The position numbers and the translations under genes were made by a program. A stretch of DNA of 64,000 bases from an unidentified eubacterium SCB49. GTDB lineage: Bacteria > Bacteroidota > Bacteroidia > Flavobacteriales > Flavobacteriaceae. Location: the NCBI GenBank assembly GCA_000170815.1, contig ABCO01000004.1, positions 1-64,000 of the forward strand, written 5' to 3'. The notes under the pieces are model-generated. The model searched no databases. It was given only the letters and a program-made list of their open reading frames with translations, and had not been told where the DNA came from. Shown in pieces: positions 7,916-16,930 of the stretch. Positions within the stretch are counted from its first letter, which is position 1. Each line of letters starts with the position of its first letter.

Positions 7916-8719
7916 ATGATTATACCTAAGACAAGAGAAGAAATAGAATTAATGAGAGAAGCTGCACAAGTAGTTTCTAGAACGCTAGGAATGTTAGCTC
8001 CTTTAGTAAAACCAGGAATAACAACTCAAGAGCTTAATGATATTGCAGAAGCATACATAAGAGAGCAAGATGCCTTACCAGGTTTTTTAGGTTTATATGA
8101 CTGCCCTTCTACTTTATTAACTAGTGTTAATGAGGCTGTAGTTCACGGATTACCTACTGACATCCCATTAAAAGAAGGTGATATTGTCTCTATAGATTGT
8201 GGCGCAATAAAACATGGCTTTTATGGAGATCATGCATACACATTTCAAGTAGGTGAAGTCGCAGAAGAAACAAAAAAACTTCTTGACATCACTAAAGAAT
8301 CTCTTTATCGTGGAATTCGTCAATTTAAAAAAGGAAATCGCGTAGGTGATGTAGGTTTTGCCATCCAAGATTTTTGCGAAAGCCATAGCTATGGTGTGGT
8401 AAGAGAATTAGTAGGCCATGGTCTAGGAAGAACAATGCACGAAGATCCAGAAATGCCTAACTACGGTAAACGTGGTCGTGGTAAAAAGTTTGTTGAAGGT
8501 ATGACAATCGCTATAGAACCAATGATTAATCTAGGTACGCGAAGAATCAAACAACTAGATGATGGTTGGACAATCATAACACAAGACAAAAAACCAAGTG
8601 CTCACTTTGAGCATAATGTAGCCTTAGTAGATGGAAAACCACAACTACTTTCTACTTTCGATTTTGTGTATGAAGCTTTAGGAATTAAGAGCAACGAAGA
8701 GGACGAGTTTAGACCTTAA
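7916..8719 (+). CDS. map: Type I methionine aminopeptidase
   Basis: A 267-residue cytoplasmic metallopeptidase that removes N-terminal methionine from new proteins. Visible signatures: VVHGLP (active-site His), SIDCGAIKHGFYGDHAYTF with the two metal-binding Asp, GHGLGRTMHEDP with a metal-binding His, TIAIEPMI with a metal-binding Glu, and SAHFEHNVAL near the end. The length fits type Ia enzymes without an N-terminal zinc finger. It is packed between the HAD hydrolase (3 nt) and a methyltransferase (1 nt), so it is probably in one operon with them. Confidence 0.96.
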   Translation: MIIPKTREEIELMREAAQVVSRTLGMLAPLVKPGITTQELNDIAEAYIREQDALPGFLGLYDCPSTLLTSVNEAVVHGLPTDIPLKEGDIVSIDCGAIKHGFYGDHAYTFQVGEVAEETKKLLDITKESLYRGIRQFKKGNRVGDVGFAIQDFCESHSYGVVRELVGHGLGRTMHEDPEMPNYGKRGRGKKFVEGMTIAIEPMINLGTRRIKQLDDGWTIITQDKKPSAHFEHNVALVDGKPQLLSTFDFVYEALGIKSNEEDEFRP

Positions 8720-8720
8720 T

Positions 8721-9488
8721 ATGACTAAAATTTTCAAATTCTTACTCAACCTCTTCCCGAGGACTTTTATGATACGGGTAAGTTATTTGGTACGTCCACT
8801 AGTGGCCTTTTCATTAAGAGGTAACACATATACAGACCCTATAGACAACAAATCATACCGTAAATTTTTACCTTACGGTTATGAACGCGTACGCGAAAAT
8901 GTTCTAGCACCAGGAACCTTATCGTTAGAACGCCACCGCCTATTTTGGTTATACCTTACCAATGAAACTGAATTTTTCAAAAAACAAATTCGAGTGCTTC
9001 ATTTTGCACCAGAACAAGCTTTTTTAAAACGTTTCAAGAAACTAAAAAACATAACATATACTACCACAGATCTCAACTCACCCATTGCAGATGTAAAAGC
9101 AGATATATGCAACCTTCCTTTTAAAAATAACAGCTACGATTTTATTATTTGTAATCACGTATTAGAACATATTCCAGATGACACTAAGGCAATGCAAGAA
9201 TTGTATCGCGTTTTAGCGCCTGGTGGCACGGCTATATTACAAGTGCCCTATGATAAAAACAGAGAGGTAACTTTTACAGATGACAGCATTACAGACCCAA
9301 AAGAACGTGCGGCAATTTTTGGTCAATACGATCACGTTCGTGTGTATGGTATGGATTATTTTGATAAACTAAGAGCAATAGGCTTTTCTGTTGAAGCTGT
9401 AGACTATACCGCAACATTATCTAAAGAAGAAGTGAATCGTTTTAGACTTCCTGATGGAGAGTTGATACCTGTTTGTATAAAAAGGTAA
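8721..9488 (+). CDS. Class I SAM-dependent methyltransferase
   Basis: A 255-residue protein. A basic, hydrophobic N-terminus (possibly a membrane-peripheral helix) precedes a Rossmann methyltransferase core. Motif I is degenerate (VLHFAPEQAFLKRF in place of the glycine-rich loop). TTDLNSPIADVKADICNLPF is the motif II region, and the family-typical block FDFIICNHVLEHI-like sequence leads into LYRVLAPGGTAILQVP. HFAPE-type methyltransferases are common in Bacteroidota. The substrate is unknown. It follows map by 1 nt. Confidence 0.85.
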   Translation: MTKIFKFLLNLFPRTFMIRVSYLVRPLVAFSLRGNTYTDPIDNKSYRKFLPYGYERVRENVLAPGTLSLERHRLFWLYLTNETEFFKKQIRVLHFAPEQAFLKRFKKLKNITYTTTDLNSPIADVKADICNLPFKNNSYDFIICNHVLEHIPDDTKAMQELYRVLAPGGTAILQVPYDKNREVTFTDDSITDPKERAAIFGQYDHVRVYGMDYFDKLRAIGFSVEAVDYTATLSKEEVNRFRLPDGELIPVCIKR

Positions 9489-9500
9489 TTTCCTTAACGA

Positions 9501-9560
9501 TTGTTATACTGAAGCTGAGCCAAATAACAGCCTAAGTATTTCGACTACGCTTCAAGTGAC
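9501..9560. repeat. Degenerate palindromic intergenic repeat (same family as the 42.6 kb array)
   Basis: ATTTCGACTACGCTTCA (9538-9554), continuing AGTGAC, is nearly the reverse complement of the GTCACATTGAGCG(C/T)AGTCGAAAT module repeated at 42565-43040. A weaker inverted partner lies at about 9501-9526. It sits between convergent genes and may form a hairpin that ends transcription from one or both sides. Confidence 0.6.
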
Positions 9561-9572
9561 CAATTTAAAAAA

Positions 9573-10583
9573 TTACTTCAGCATTTTGTTTTTAAAATTT
9601 TGAGTAATATAGATACCTGTATTATTCTCTTCATCAATATAAGTAAGATACGCAGCGATATCTGGCATTTTAGATAGTAAATCTTTAGACTCTTCTAGTC
9701 CCATAGCCATAAAAGTCGTCGCATACGCATCTGCTAACGCACAGGTAGGTGCAATTACAGTAGCACTTGTAACGTCGCTCGCTTCTGCCTTACCAGTTAA
9801 TGGGTTAATGGTATGCACAAATTTTTTACCCGTCGCTTTATCAATTCTAAATTTCCTATAATTTCCAGAGCTAGCTAAACCTTCATTATCTAATGCTACT
9901 AGCGCACTAAAAGTCCTATCCTCTACTTGAGAATCTAAAGCCTCTACTCCTGCTGTCCATAATTGCTGGCGGGTTAAATTTTTACCTTTAGTTACAATTT
10001 CGCCCCCTAACTCAACAACATAATTATCAATATTCTTTGAATCTAGAAAATTTCCGAGGAGATCAATACCATATCCTTTTGCCACTGCATTAAAATCTAA
10101 ATAAACAGAAGGATTTTCTTTCTTGACAGTTCCATTGTCTAAAATATTGACTTTTTGAAAACCTACATAACGACGTAAACTATCTAATTTTTCTGGTGTA
10201 AGTTGCAGTGTCGCGTCTGCCTCTCCAAAACCATAAGCATTGCGAAGTGTCCCTACCGTTGGATCAAAATACCCTTGCGAGTTAGTGTGAACTTTTTTTG
10301 AAAGTTGAAATACTTCTTTAAAAATAGCATCTACAACTACTGTTGTATCACCTCTATTAATTTTTGAAATATCACTATCTTCAATATAAGTACTTACAGA
10401 TTTATTAACATCAAAAAAAACAGCATCTAAACCGTCTTGTAAGTTTTCCTCACTATCAGAATACAATTGAATTGAATATGTAGTACCAAAAGCGGCACCT
10501 TGATATGTTTTCAATTTTGGATCTTGCGTCTTATTACAGCTTACTATAAAAAACGCTAACATTACTATCAATATCTGTTTCAT
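9573..10583 (-). CDS. apbE: FAD:protein FMN transferase (ApbE)
   Basis: A 336-residue lipoprotein (lipobox FIVSC, Cys16) of the ApbE family. It uses FAD and Mg2+ to attach FMN covalently to Thr or Ser of target proteins. Signatures: GTTYSIQLY near residue 35, FNAVAKGYGIDLL, VVELGGEI, ASSGNYRKF, and the HTINPLTGK motif. Its clear clients are NqrC and NqrB encoded just upstream, both of which carry the D-x-x-x-G-[AE]-T acceptor motif. It is the last gene of a three-gene group; its start overlaps the preceding stop by 4 nt. Confidence 0.95.
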   Translation of the reverse strand: MKQILIVMLAFFIVSCNKTQDPKLKTYQGAAFGTTYSIQLYSDSEENLQDGLDAVFFDVNKSVSTYIEDSDISKINRGDTTVVVDAIFKEVFQLSKKVHTNSQGYFDPTVGTLRNAYGFGEADATLQLTPEKLDSLRRYVGFQKVNILDNGTVKKENPSVYLDFNAVAKGYGIDLLGNFLDSKNIDNYVVELGGEIVTKGKNLTRQQLWTAGVEALDSQVEDRTFSALVALDNEGLASSGNYRKFRIDKATGKKFVHTINPLTGKAEASDVTSATVIAPTCALADAYATTFMAMGLEESKDLLSKMPDIAAYLTYIDEENNTGIYITQNFKNKMLK

Positions 10584-10942
10584 ACTATTTCTTGAAGTCC
10601 TTTATATACTTGTGTATAATGTTCGTCTTTAATTACTGGCTTTGCATAATCTTTACCGTGCCCCAAACCAACACCAGCATAATACGTTTTTGCATCAAAT
10701 GTATTAGCATGTTGTTTTATGGTTTGCATAAAGACAGGGTCGTAACTATTTGCGTCTTGAGGATAAGAAATAGCGCGGACAATCACAAAGTGAAGATCTT
10801 TGTTTTTAAGACCTACAAACTGTGGGTCCTTCCCTATTTTACTATTAACACCTAGAAACTCAAATCCTTGAGACTTCATATCTTCCCCAACAATATTCAT
10901 GGCGAGGTTGTGTAATTCTTGTGGGCTTAGTTTATGGCTCAT
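10580..10942 (-). CDS. Conserved small protein of the nqr-apbE neighbourhood
   Basis: A 120-residue protein with no signal peptide and no membrane segment. It is alpha/beta-like, with HNLAMNIVGEDMKSQGFEFLG, a central KDLHFVIVRAI strand and GVGLGHGKDYAKP. I recall similar short proteins in flavobacterial genomes labelled as Nqr subunit F because they neighbour nqr, but it shares no flavin, NADH or iron-sulfur motif with NqrF, so that label looks wrong. It overlaps both neighbours by 4 nt (10580-10583 and 10939-10942), implying translational coupling. A role in Nqr assembly is only a guess. Confidence 0.7.
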   Translation of the reverse strand: MSHKLSPQELHNLAMNIVGEDMKSQGFEFLGVNSKIGKDPQFVGLKNKDLHFVIVRAISYPQDANSYDPVFMQTIKQHANTFDAKTYYAGVGLGHGKDYAKPVIKDEHYTQVYKGLQEIV

Positions 10943-11805
10943 TTAAACCTAATAAATTGTGACTTGTTAAAATAATAAGTAGGAATTTGCAACGCTGCCC
11001 CCATCTCTAACTCAAACCAAGGACTAATAGTTGTGTCGCTTGGGTTTTTTAAAATATGAACACTTTGCGCAGGTGTATTTCCTTGCGCAAAAATAAATAA
11101 ATTATTACCGTTAGCATTAGTTGCCTTATCTACAATCATAATAATATGACCTGGAAATCCTGGTGTAACTAACATATCTCCTACTTCTAATTGATCTACT
11201 TCGCTAACTTTAGGAAGTTCGCTATAGAGTGACTGAGTGCCAGCATAGGTATAAATGAGGTTTAAATACTTATAAAAGTTCTTTTTTGAAGCATCTGCCC
11301 CTGCTGTTTTATGAAATGTAACTTTATTCCCATTTATTTTAGGTCTAAACCCTTCTGCATATTTGAGCCAAGAACAATAATGGCCCGATGTAAAATTGAA
11401 ACCTATTTTAGATTTCTGCCCTGTATCCCAAAGGTATTCTGCACGCAGTCGCATTAAAGCATCTGCACATTGCTGTAAGCCATTAGATGGCACAGGAACT
11501 TCTAATACACCCACGTGGCCCGCTTGATACACATAAGGCTTACCATCATAATTAATAACTTTTGTACCATATTCTTTTAAAGCATAGTCTTGTAAATACT
11601 TCGGAAACGTGCCAGGTTCATAATAAGCTCTTTTAAAACCATCTGGCACAAGTATTCTAGATGTTACTGTGTTTCCTTCTCTCTGAATGTAATTTGGGGT
11701 AGACACGTAAGTTAGCGCAGTATCTTTTACTATTTGACCTTTTTTTGTAAAAAACAAGAAGCTAACCGCTCCAATAAGCACTAATGCTAGAATGTATTTT
11801 TTCAT
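10939..11805 (-). CDS. DUF4846 domain-containing protein
   Basis: A 288-residue protein with an N-terminal signal or anchor helix (ILALVLIGAVSFLFF). The body matches the Bacteroidota DUF4846 family: GTFPKYLQDYALK, LQQCADALMRLRAEYLW, then GHYCSWLKYAEGF, DMLVTPGFPGHIIMIVD and NLFIFAQGNTPAQS. The conserved Cys (GHYCSW) and His (PGHIIMI) resemble a papain-like Cys-His arrangement, so a cysteine-hydrolase activity is possible but unproven. It heads the three-gene group ending in apbE, 305 nt beyond the nqr terminator. Confidence 0.8.
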   Translation of the reverse strand: MKKYILALVLIGAVSFLFFTKKGQIVKDTALTYVSTPNYIQREGNTVTSRILVPDGFKRAYYEPGTFPKYLQDYALKEYGTKVINYDGKPYVYQAGHVGVLEVPVPSNGLQQCADALMRLRAEYLWDTGQKSKIGFNFTSGHYCSWLKYAEGFRPKINGNKVTFHKTAGADASKKNFYKYLNLIYTYAGTQSLYSELPKVSEVDQLEVGDMLVTPGFPGHIIMIVDKATNANGNNLFIFAQGNTPAQSVHILKNPSDTTISPWFELEMGAALQIPTYYFNKSQFIRFK

Positions 11806-12170
11806 CTTAAATAGAACAGAAAAACTACGCTTTTATTTTTAAAACAATGTAATAGTTTATACAACACATCAATCTAAACAAAATACCTAATCCGCATTAA
11901 GCATGTAACTATCTTAATTAACACTGTAAATACACATAAATAAAATTAAAAGTAACTCACAAGATATAGTCACAACACTCATAAAAGATACTTAGAATTA
12001 GCTTAAATAAGATATTGAACCACCTGTTACAAACTAGTTAAATACTGAAAAAAACTAATGTGATAAGCAACCATTAAAAAAATGTAAGACATCATCTATT
12101 CAATTGAAACAAAAAACCGCCTTCAAAAAAATTGAAAGCGGTTTTAAAAAATTTATTATTTTAGAAAATA
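11806..12170. other. Intergenic region downstream of nqrF
   Basis: 365 bp, very AT-rich. It holds the nqr operon terminator (12111-12145) and must hold the promoter for the DUF4846 gene, but I find no perfect TAnnTTTG there. No small gene or structured RNA was recognised. Confidence 0.55.
12111..12145 (-). terminator. Terminator of the nqr operon
   Basis: Read on the minus strand, AAAACCGC-TTTCAA pairs with TTGAA-GGCGGTTTT and ends in a run of six T. It begins 26 nt after the nqrF stop. Confidence 0.85.
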
Positions 12171-13478
12171 TTATCCTCCAAAATCATCAAATCGAATATG
12201 TTCATCAGGGATTCCAAAATCTTCTCCCATTTTCTGAACAGCTTTATTCATTAATGGTGGTCCACAGAAATAAAGCTCTATATCTTCTGGTGCGTCATGT
12301 AAACTTAAATAGTTATCAATAACTACTTGGTGAATAAACCCAACAAAACCATCTCCTTCTCCGTCAATTCCGTCTTTAACTTTCCAGTTATCTTCTTCTG
12401 CTGGCTCAGAAAGTGCCAAGTAGAACTTGAAGTTAGGGAATTCATCTTGTAATTGCTGAAAGTGATCTAAGTAAAATAATTCTCTCTTAGAACGACCACC
12501 ATACCAATAAGTAACTTTACGACCTGTACGTAATGTTTTGAATAAGTGATATAAGTGAGAACGCATAGGTGCCATTCCTGCTCCACCACCTACATAAAGC
12601 ATCTCGCTTTCAGAAGGATTGATAAAGAACTCTCCGTAAGGTCCAGAAATCACACATTTATCACCTTTCTTAAGGTTAAATATATAAGATGAAGCAACCC
12701 CAGGGTTAACATCCATCCATTGATTTTTAGCTCTATCCCATGGTGGCGTAGCAATACGAACGTTCAACATAATCTCACGTCCTTCTGCAGGGTAAGAAGC
12801 CATTGAATAAGCTCTTTCTACCACTTCTTCATTTTTCATTACTAATGGCCAAAGACCAAACTTGTCCCATTCTGCTTGAAACTTATCTGGAGTTTCATGC
12901 TCTTCAGGGTGAGCGGTAATATCCATTTCACTGAATTTCACTTCACACTCAGGAATTTCAATTTGAATATATCCACCAGCTTTGTAGTTCATATCTTCAG
13001 GGATCTCAACTACAAATTCTTTAATGAATGATGCTACGTTATAGTTACGAACAACAACGGCATCCCATTTTTTAATTCCAAATACTTCTTCTGGAATATG
13101 AATATTCATGTTTTGCTTTACCTTAACTTGACAAGATAAACGTGCTCCTTCTTTTAATTCTTTTCTAGAGAAGTGAGGTGTTTCTGTAGGCAATGCTTCA
13201 CCACCTCCTTCAAGAACGTGACATTCACATTGAATACAAGTACCTCCACCTCCACAGGCAGATGGTAAGAAAATTTTATTTTCACCAAGAGTAGAAAGCA
13301 AAGTTCCTCCACTTGCTACTTCTATCGTTTTTTCATCATTAATAGTAATGGTCACTGGTCCTGATGGCGACAACTTTTGTTTGGTAAATAACAATAGTGC
13401 CACAAGTAATAGGGTCAATACTAAAAAGGCGACCACAGTGGCTACAATTACTCCTAGGGTGCTTGCTGCTATAAACAT
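12171..13478 (-). CDS. nqrF: Na+-translocating NADH:quinone reductase subunit F
   Basis: A 435-residue electron-entry subunit that oxidises NADH. Order: one N-terminal membrane helix (about residues 8-30), a plant-type 2Fe-2S domain with Cys75, Cys81, Cys84 and Cys116 (LPSACGGGGTC, CIQC, LSCQV), and a ferredoxin-NADP reductase-like module with the FAD motif RAYSMASYP and the NADH-binding loops GGGAGMAPMRSH and YFCGPPLMNKAV. The C-terminal aromatic/acidic end is typical. Length is slightly above the Vibrio protein. It is the last gene of nqrABCDEF, 2 nt after nqrE. Confidence 0.97.
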   Translation of the reverse strand: MFIAASTLGVIVATVVAFLVLTLLLVALLLFTKQKLSPSGPVTITINDEKTIEVASGGTLLSTLGENKIFLPSACGGGGTCIQCECHVLEGGGEALPTETPHFSRKELKEGARLSCQVKVKQNMNIHIPEEVFGIKKWDAVVVRNYNVASFIKEFVVEIPEDMNYKAGGYIQIEIPECEVKFSEMDITAHPEEHETPDKFQAEWDKFGLWPLVMKNEEVVERAYSMASYPAEGREIMLNVRIATPPWDRAKNQWMDVNPGVASSYIFNLKKGDKCVISGPYGEFFINPSESEMLYVGGGAGMAPMRSHLYHLFKTLRTGRKVTYWYGGRSKRELFYLDHFQQLQDEFPNFKFYLALSEPAEEDNWKVKDGIDGEGDGFVGFIHQVVIDNYLSLHDAPEDIELYFCGPPLMNKAVQKMGEDFGIPDEHIRFDDFGG

Positions 13479-13480
13479 AC

Positions 13481-14245
13481 TTATTCTGTTATTTCTGTTA
13501 CTTCTGAAATATGAACTATTTCAGATAAATCATTTGTTCCTTTTTCAATAACTGCTCCTACATTTTCAGGCTGTCCTTCTGTAGATGGTGCTTCTTCATC
13601 ACCTCCAGTAAGCATACCACCAAAACTCATAAAACCAATTGCCATTAATCCGGTAATAATAAAAGTAATACCTAAACCTCTTAACGGTGCTGGCACATTA
13701 CTATATCTAATTTTCTCACGTATCGCAGCAATTGCTACAATGGCTAAGAACCATCCAATTCCAGAGCTAAATCCATAATTAGCAGCTAAGCCTAAAGATG
13801 CTATTTCTCTAGATTGCATAAATAATGATCCTCCTAAGATTGCACAGTTTACAGCAATTAAAGGCAAGAAGATACCTAGCGAGTTATATAATGATGGTGA
13901 AAATTTCTCTACAATAATTTCAACCAATTGTACCATAGTTGCTATGGTTGCAATAAAGAGAATGAATGACAAGAATGTCAAATCATAATCTGCATAAGCA
14001 CTTAGCTCAGGTGTAGCACGATTACCATCTAACCAAGCTAAAGCTCCAGGTTGTAATATAAATTGGTCTAATAACCAGTTTAATGGTACTGTTACCGTTA
14101 ATACAAAAATTACGGCTGCTCCTAAACCTACAGCTGTACTTACCTTTTTAGATACTGCAAGGTAAGAACACATACCCAAGAAGTATGCAAATACCATGTT
14201 ATCTACAAAGATAGATTTGAAAAAAAGTTCAATGTGTTCTAACAT
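13481..14245 (-). CDS. nqrE: Na+-translocating NADH:quinone reductase subunit E
   Basis: A 254-residue integral membrane subunit with about six helices. It pairs with NqrD to form the inner sodium/electron path; the pair arose by ancient duplication (Rnf A/E homologues). The core includes [15 protein letters not shown], which carries the cysteine expected for the shared iron-sulfur site between NqrD and NqrE. Characterised Vibrio NqrE is about 198 residues; here an acidic tail of roughly 45 residues follows the last helix. It precedes nqrF by 2 nt and follows nqrD after an unusually long 66-nt gap. Confidence 0.96.
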   Translation of the reverse strand: MLEHIELFFKSIFVDNMVFAYFLGMCSYLAVSKKVSTAVGLGAAVIFVLTVTVPLNWLLDQFILQPGALAWLDGNRATPELSAYADYDLTFLSFILFIATIATMVQLVEIIVEKFSPSLYNSLGIFLPLIAVNCAILGGSLFMQSREIASLGLAANYGFSSGIGWFLAIVAIAAIREKIRYSNVPAPLRGLGITFIITGLMAIGFMSFGGMLTGGDEEAPSTEGQPENVGAVIEKGTNDLSEIVHISEVTEITE

Positions 14246-14311
14246 CTTTTTATTTATTAAAATTTCCGAAGAAATCTATTTAAAATTATCTTTTAATTAC
14301 TTTTTTGAGTC

Positions 14312-14959
14312 TTAAGCTTCTTCAATTAAAGCTTTGTTTCTGCTACGTTGCACCCAAATAATAATACCCACTACAATAAGTGCCATTGGAGGCAATACCA
14401 TAAATCCATTATTTTCATACCCTATGGCGTAAAGACCTGTTTTTGTTACAGGATCACCTAAAACTTGAAAACCGAATAAAGTACCTGATCCTAATAACTC
14501 TCTAAAGAATCCTACTATCACAAGAATTACTCCATATCCAAGTGCATTACCAATACCATCTAAGAACGATCTCCAAGGTCCATTTCCTAATGCAAATGCC
14601 TCAAAACGTCCCATAATTATACAGTTGGTAATAATCAAACCAATAAATACGGATAGCTCTTTACTCAATTCGTAAGCAAATGCTTTTAGCACTTGATCTA
14701 CAATAATTACAAGTGTTGCTACAACAATAAGCTGTACGATAATTCTAATTTTACTTGGTATAATGTTTCTCATTAAAGAAATCACTACGTTTCCTAAACC
14801 TAGAACAAATATTACAGATACTGCCATCACAATAGATGGTTTTAACTGCGCTGTAATCGCTAAAGCAGAACATATACCTAATACTTGAATTGTAATAGGG
14901 TTATCGTCCATTAACGGATCTAGAATTAATTTTGTGTCTTTTTTAGATAATAATCCCAT
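14312..14959 (-). CDS. nqrD: Na+-translocating NADH:quinone reductase subunit D
   Basis: A 215-residue membrane protein with about six helices, homologous to NqrE. Signatures: TIQVLGICSALAITAQLKPS near the start, FIGLIITNCIIMGRFEAFAL (the Cys here is a ligand of the intramembrane iron-sulfur centre in characterised enzymes) and LDGIGNALGYG. It starts 4 nt after nqrC. The 66-nt gap to nqrE contains one ATTTCCGAAG decamer (14262-14271). Confidence 0.97.
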   Translation of the reverse strand: MGLLSKKDTKLILDPLMDDNPITIQVLGICSALAITAQLKPSIVMAVSVIFVLGLGNVVISLMRNIIPSKIRIIVQLIVVATLVIIVDQVLKAFAYELSKELSVFIGLIITNCIIMGRFEAFALGNGPWRSFLDGIGNALGYGVILVIVGFFRELLGSGTLFGFQVLGDPVTKTGLYAIGYENNGFMVLPPMALIVVGIIIWVQRSRNKALIEEA

Positions 14960-14963
14960 TTTA

Positions 14964-15713
14964 TTATTTGTTTAGAGATTTAAAATAAGGAACATACATT
15001 TTGATATCCTTTTTTAACATAGCCGAAACACCATCACCGGTAATAGTAGCTCCTGCAATAGCATCTACTTCAAAATCGTCTTTTGTATTATTTAAAGGAT
15101 CATTGTTACCTTTTGCTACTGCAACACCTTTAAAAGTGTTACCATCAAGCATTTGCTCACCTGTAAAATCATCCATAAAGAAACGTTTCTTTATTTCTGC
15201 TCCTAAACCTGGTGTTTCTCCTTTGTGATCAAAATAAACCCCTTGGATAGTCATTGATTTATCTACAGCAACAAAGCCCCAAATTGCATCCCAAAGACCT
15301 TTACCTCTTACTGGAATTACATAGACTTTTTTACCATCTTTCTCTCCTATCATTAAAGGTAGCTTGCGCACATAACCTGCTTTTTTAGCTTTAGTAGCTT
15401 CTTTCTTAATATCAATAAGATAAGCTTGGTCATTAGGCGTTACTTTATCACCTTCAATTACAATTTGTTCTGTAATGTATGCTTTAAATTTTTGCTCTAC
15501 TTCATCTTTAGATACAAAAGTAACATCTCCACTTCCTTCATTACCGTTTACGTTCATAGCGTAAAGAATATTTTGCTGTTTTTCAGCTTCCATATTTTCG
15601 GTAATCTTTGGTTTCAACCCACTTGCAAAACCTGCAAGTAAAGAACCCACAACCACTACCATTATCACGGTAAAAATGATTGTATATACGTTAGAATCTT
15701 TATTAACTGCCAT
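14964..15713 (-). CDS. nqrC: Na+-translocating NADH:quinone reductase subunit C
   Basis: A 249-residue subunit with one N-terminal membrane helix (about residues 10-30) and a periplasmic FMN-binding domain. The flavinylation motif is D217-AIAG-A-T223 (DAIAGATITG). Thr223 is the predicted covalent FMN site; the usual Ser before Gly is Ala here. The motif GETPGLGAEI is the other family hallmark. FMN would be attached by the ApbE encoded downstream. Spacing is 2 nt to nqrB and 4 nt to nqrD. Confidence 0.97.
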   Translation of the reverse strand: MAVNKDSNVYTIIFTVIMVVVVGSLLAGFASGLKPKITENMEAEKQQNILYAMNVNGNEGSGDVTFVSKDEVEQKFKAYITEQIVIEGDKVTPNDQAYLIDIKKEATKAKKAGYVRKLPLMIGEKDGKKVYVIPVRGKGLWDAIWGFVAVDKSMTIQGVYFDHKGETPGLGAEIKKRFFMDDFTGEQMLDGNTFKGVAVAKGNNDPLNNTKDDFEVDAIAGATITGDGVSAMLKKDIKMYVPYFKSLNK

Positions 15714-15715
15714 AA

Positions 15716-16927
15716 TTAAGCTGTTTTAACTTTTAGACGTTTTGCTCTTTTCTTAATGTTTCCTTCCACCACATAATGGTCAATTGTCGGTGCAAATACA
15801 TTCATCAATAGTATTGCTAACATCACACCTTCTGGATATGCTGGATTAAACACTCTAATCGTTACAGATACAAACCCTATTAAGAATCCATAAATCCACT
15901 TTCCTTTATTTGTTTGTGAAGCTGACACAGGATCTGTAGCCATATACACAATACCAAATGCTAAACCTCCAATTAATAAGTGATTCCAGAACTCAGTATT
16001 CATTAAAGCGAAAAACTTAGAGCTTTCACCTATCCATCCTTGAGCAACTACACCATTAAAGATAAGACCCATTACTAATGAACCTGCTATTGCAGAAAGC
16101 ATTATTCTCCAACTTCCTATTTTTGAAAGCACTAAAATCAAGGCTCCAATTAGAATTAAAAAAGTTGAAGTCTCTCCTACAGAACCAGGAATAAAGCCCC
16201 AGAATTGATCCCAAAGACTAAATGCTACTTCTTTATTTTGAGCTAGACTCCCTAAAATAGTTTCACCTGTAAGCACATCTGGCTGTCCTGCTAATGTGTT
16301 TTTCAAATCACCTGCAACCCATATCTGATCCCCAGACATTTTTGTTGGATATGCAAAGAATAGAAAAGCACGTATTGTTAAAGCTGGGTTTAAGATATTC
16401 ATCCCTGTACCACCAAAAACCTCTTTACCGATTACTACTCCAAAGATCACAGCTACTGCTAACATCCATAAAGGAATATCAATAGGCACAATTAATGGAA
16501 CTAACATTCCTGTAACTAAGTATCCTTCTTCTACTTCGTGTCCTTTAATTACAGCAAAAATAAACTCGATTAAAAGCCCAACACCATAAGAAACTAACAC
16601 TAACGGAAGCACTTTCCAAGCTCCGATACTAAAGTTTTCAAGATTCCAAAATTCAGTACTTAAAAATCCAGCAGCACGCTCCACAACATCCATCTGAAGG
16701 TTCTGTTGGTACCCTGCATTAAAAATTCCGAAGATAAGACAAGGAACAAGTGACATAATCACAATATTCATTGTTCTCTTAAGATCATCTGCCGCTTTTA
16801 TATGAGTCCCGTTATGGGTTGTCTCATTAGGCAAGTATAAAAAAGTATGAATTGCATTAAATGCAGGAGCCATTTTAGTCCCCTCATACTTCATTTTCAT
16901 TTTATGTAAACTCTGTTTTAATCCCAT
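15716..16927 (-). CDS. nqrB: Na+-translocating NADH:quinone reductase subunit B
   Basis: A 403-residue integral membrane subunit with about ten helices. It is the central sodium-translocating component and holds covalent FMN and riboflavin. The flavinylation motif is D217-VLTGE-T223 (DVLTGETILG), so Thr223 is the predicted FMN site. RAFLFFAYPTKMSGD, GTGMNILNPALT and MATDPVSASQT are strong family signatures. It follows nqrA by 3 nt and precedes nqrC by 2 nt. Confidence 0.97.
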   Translation of the reverse strand: MGLKQSLHKMKMKYEGTKMAPAFNAIHTFLYLPNETTHNGTHIKAADDLKRTMNIVIMSLVPCLIFGIFNAGYQQNLQMDVVERAAGFLSTEFWNLENFSIGAWKVLPLVLVSYGVGLLIEFIFAVIKGHEVEEGYLVTGMLVPLIVPIDIPLWMLAVAVIFGVVIGKEVFGGTGMNILNPALTIRAFLFFAYPTKMSGDQIWVAGDLKNTLAGQPDVLTGETILGSLAQNKEVAFSLWDQFWGFIPGSVGETSTFLILIGALILVLSKIGSWRIMLSAIAGSLVMGLIFNGVVAQGWIGESSKFFALMNTEFWNHLLIGGLAFGIVYMATDPVSASQTNKGKWIYGFLIGFVSVTIRVFNPAYPEGVMLAILLMNVFAPTIDHYVVEGNIKKRAKRLKVKTA

Positions 16928-16930
16928 CGT

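Noticed and set aside
12104..12322. Open frame opposite the end of nqrF
   Set aside because: It starts in the terminator hairpin and is antisense to well-supported nqrF coding sequence.
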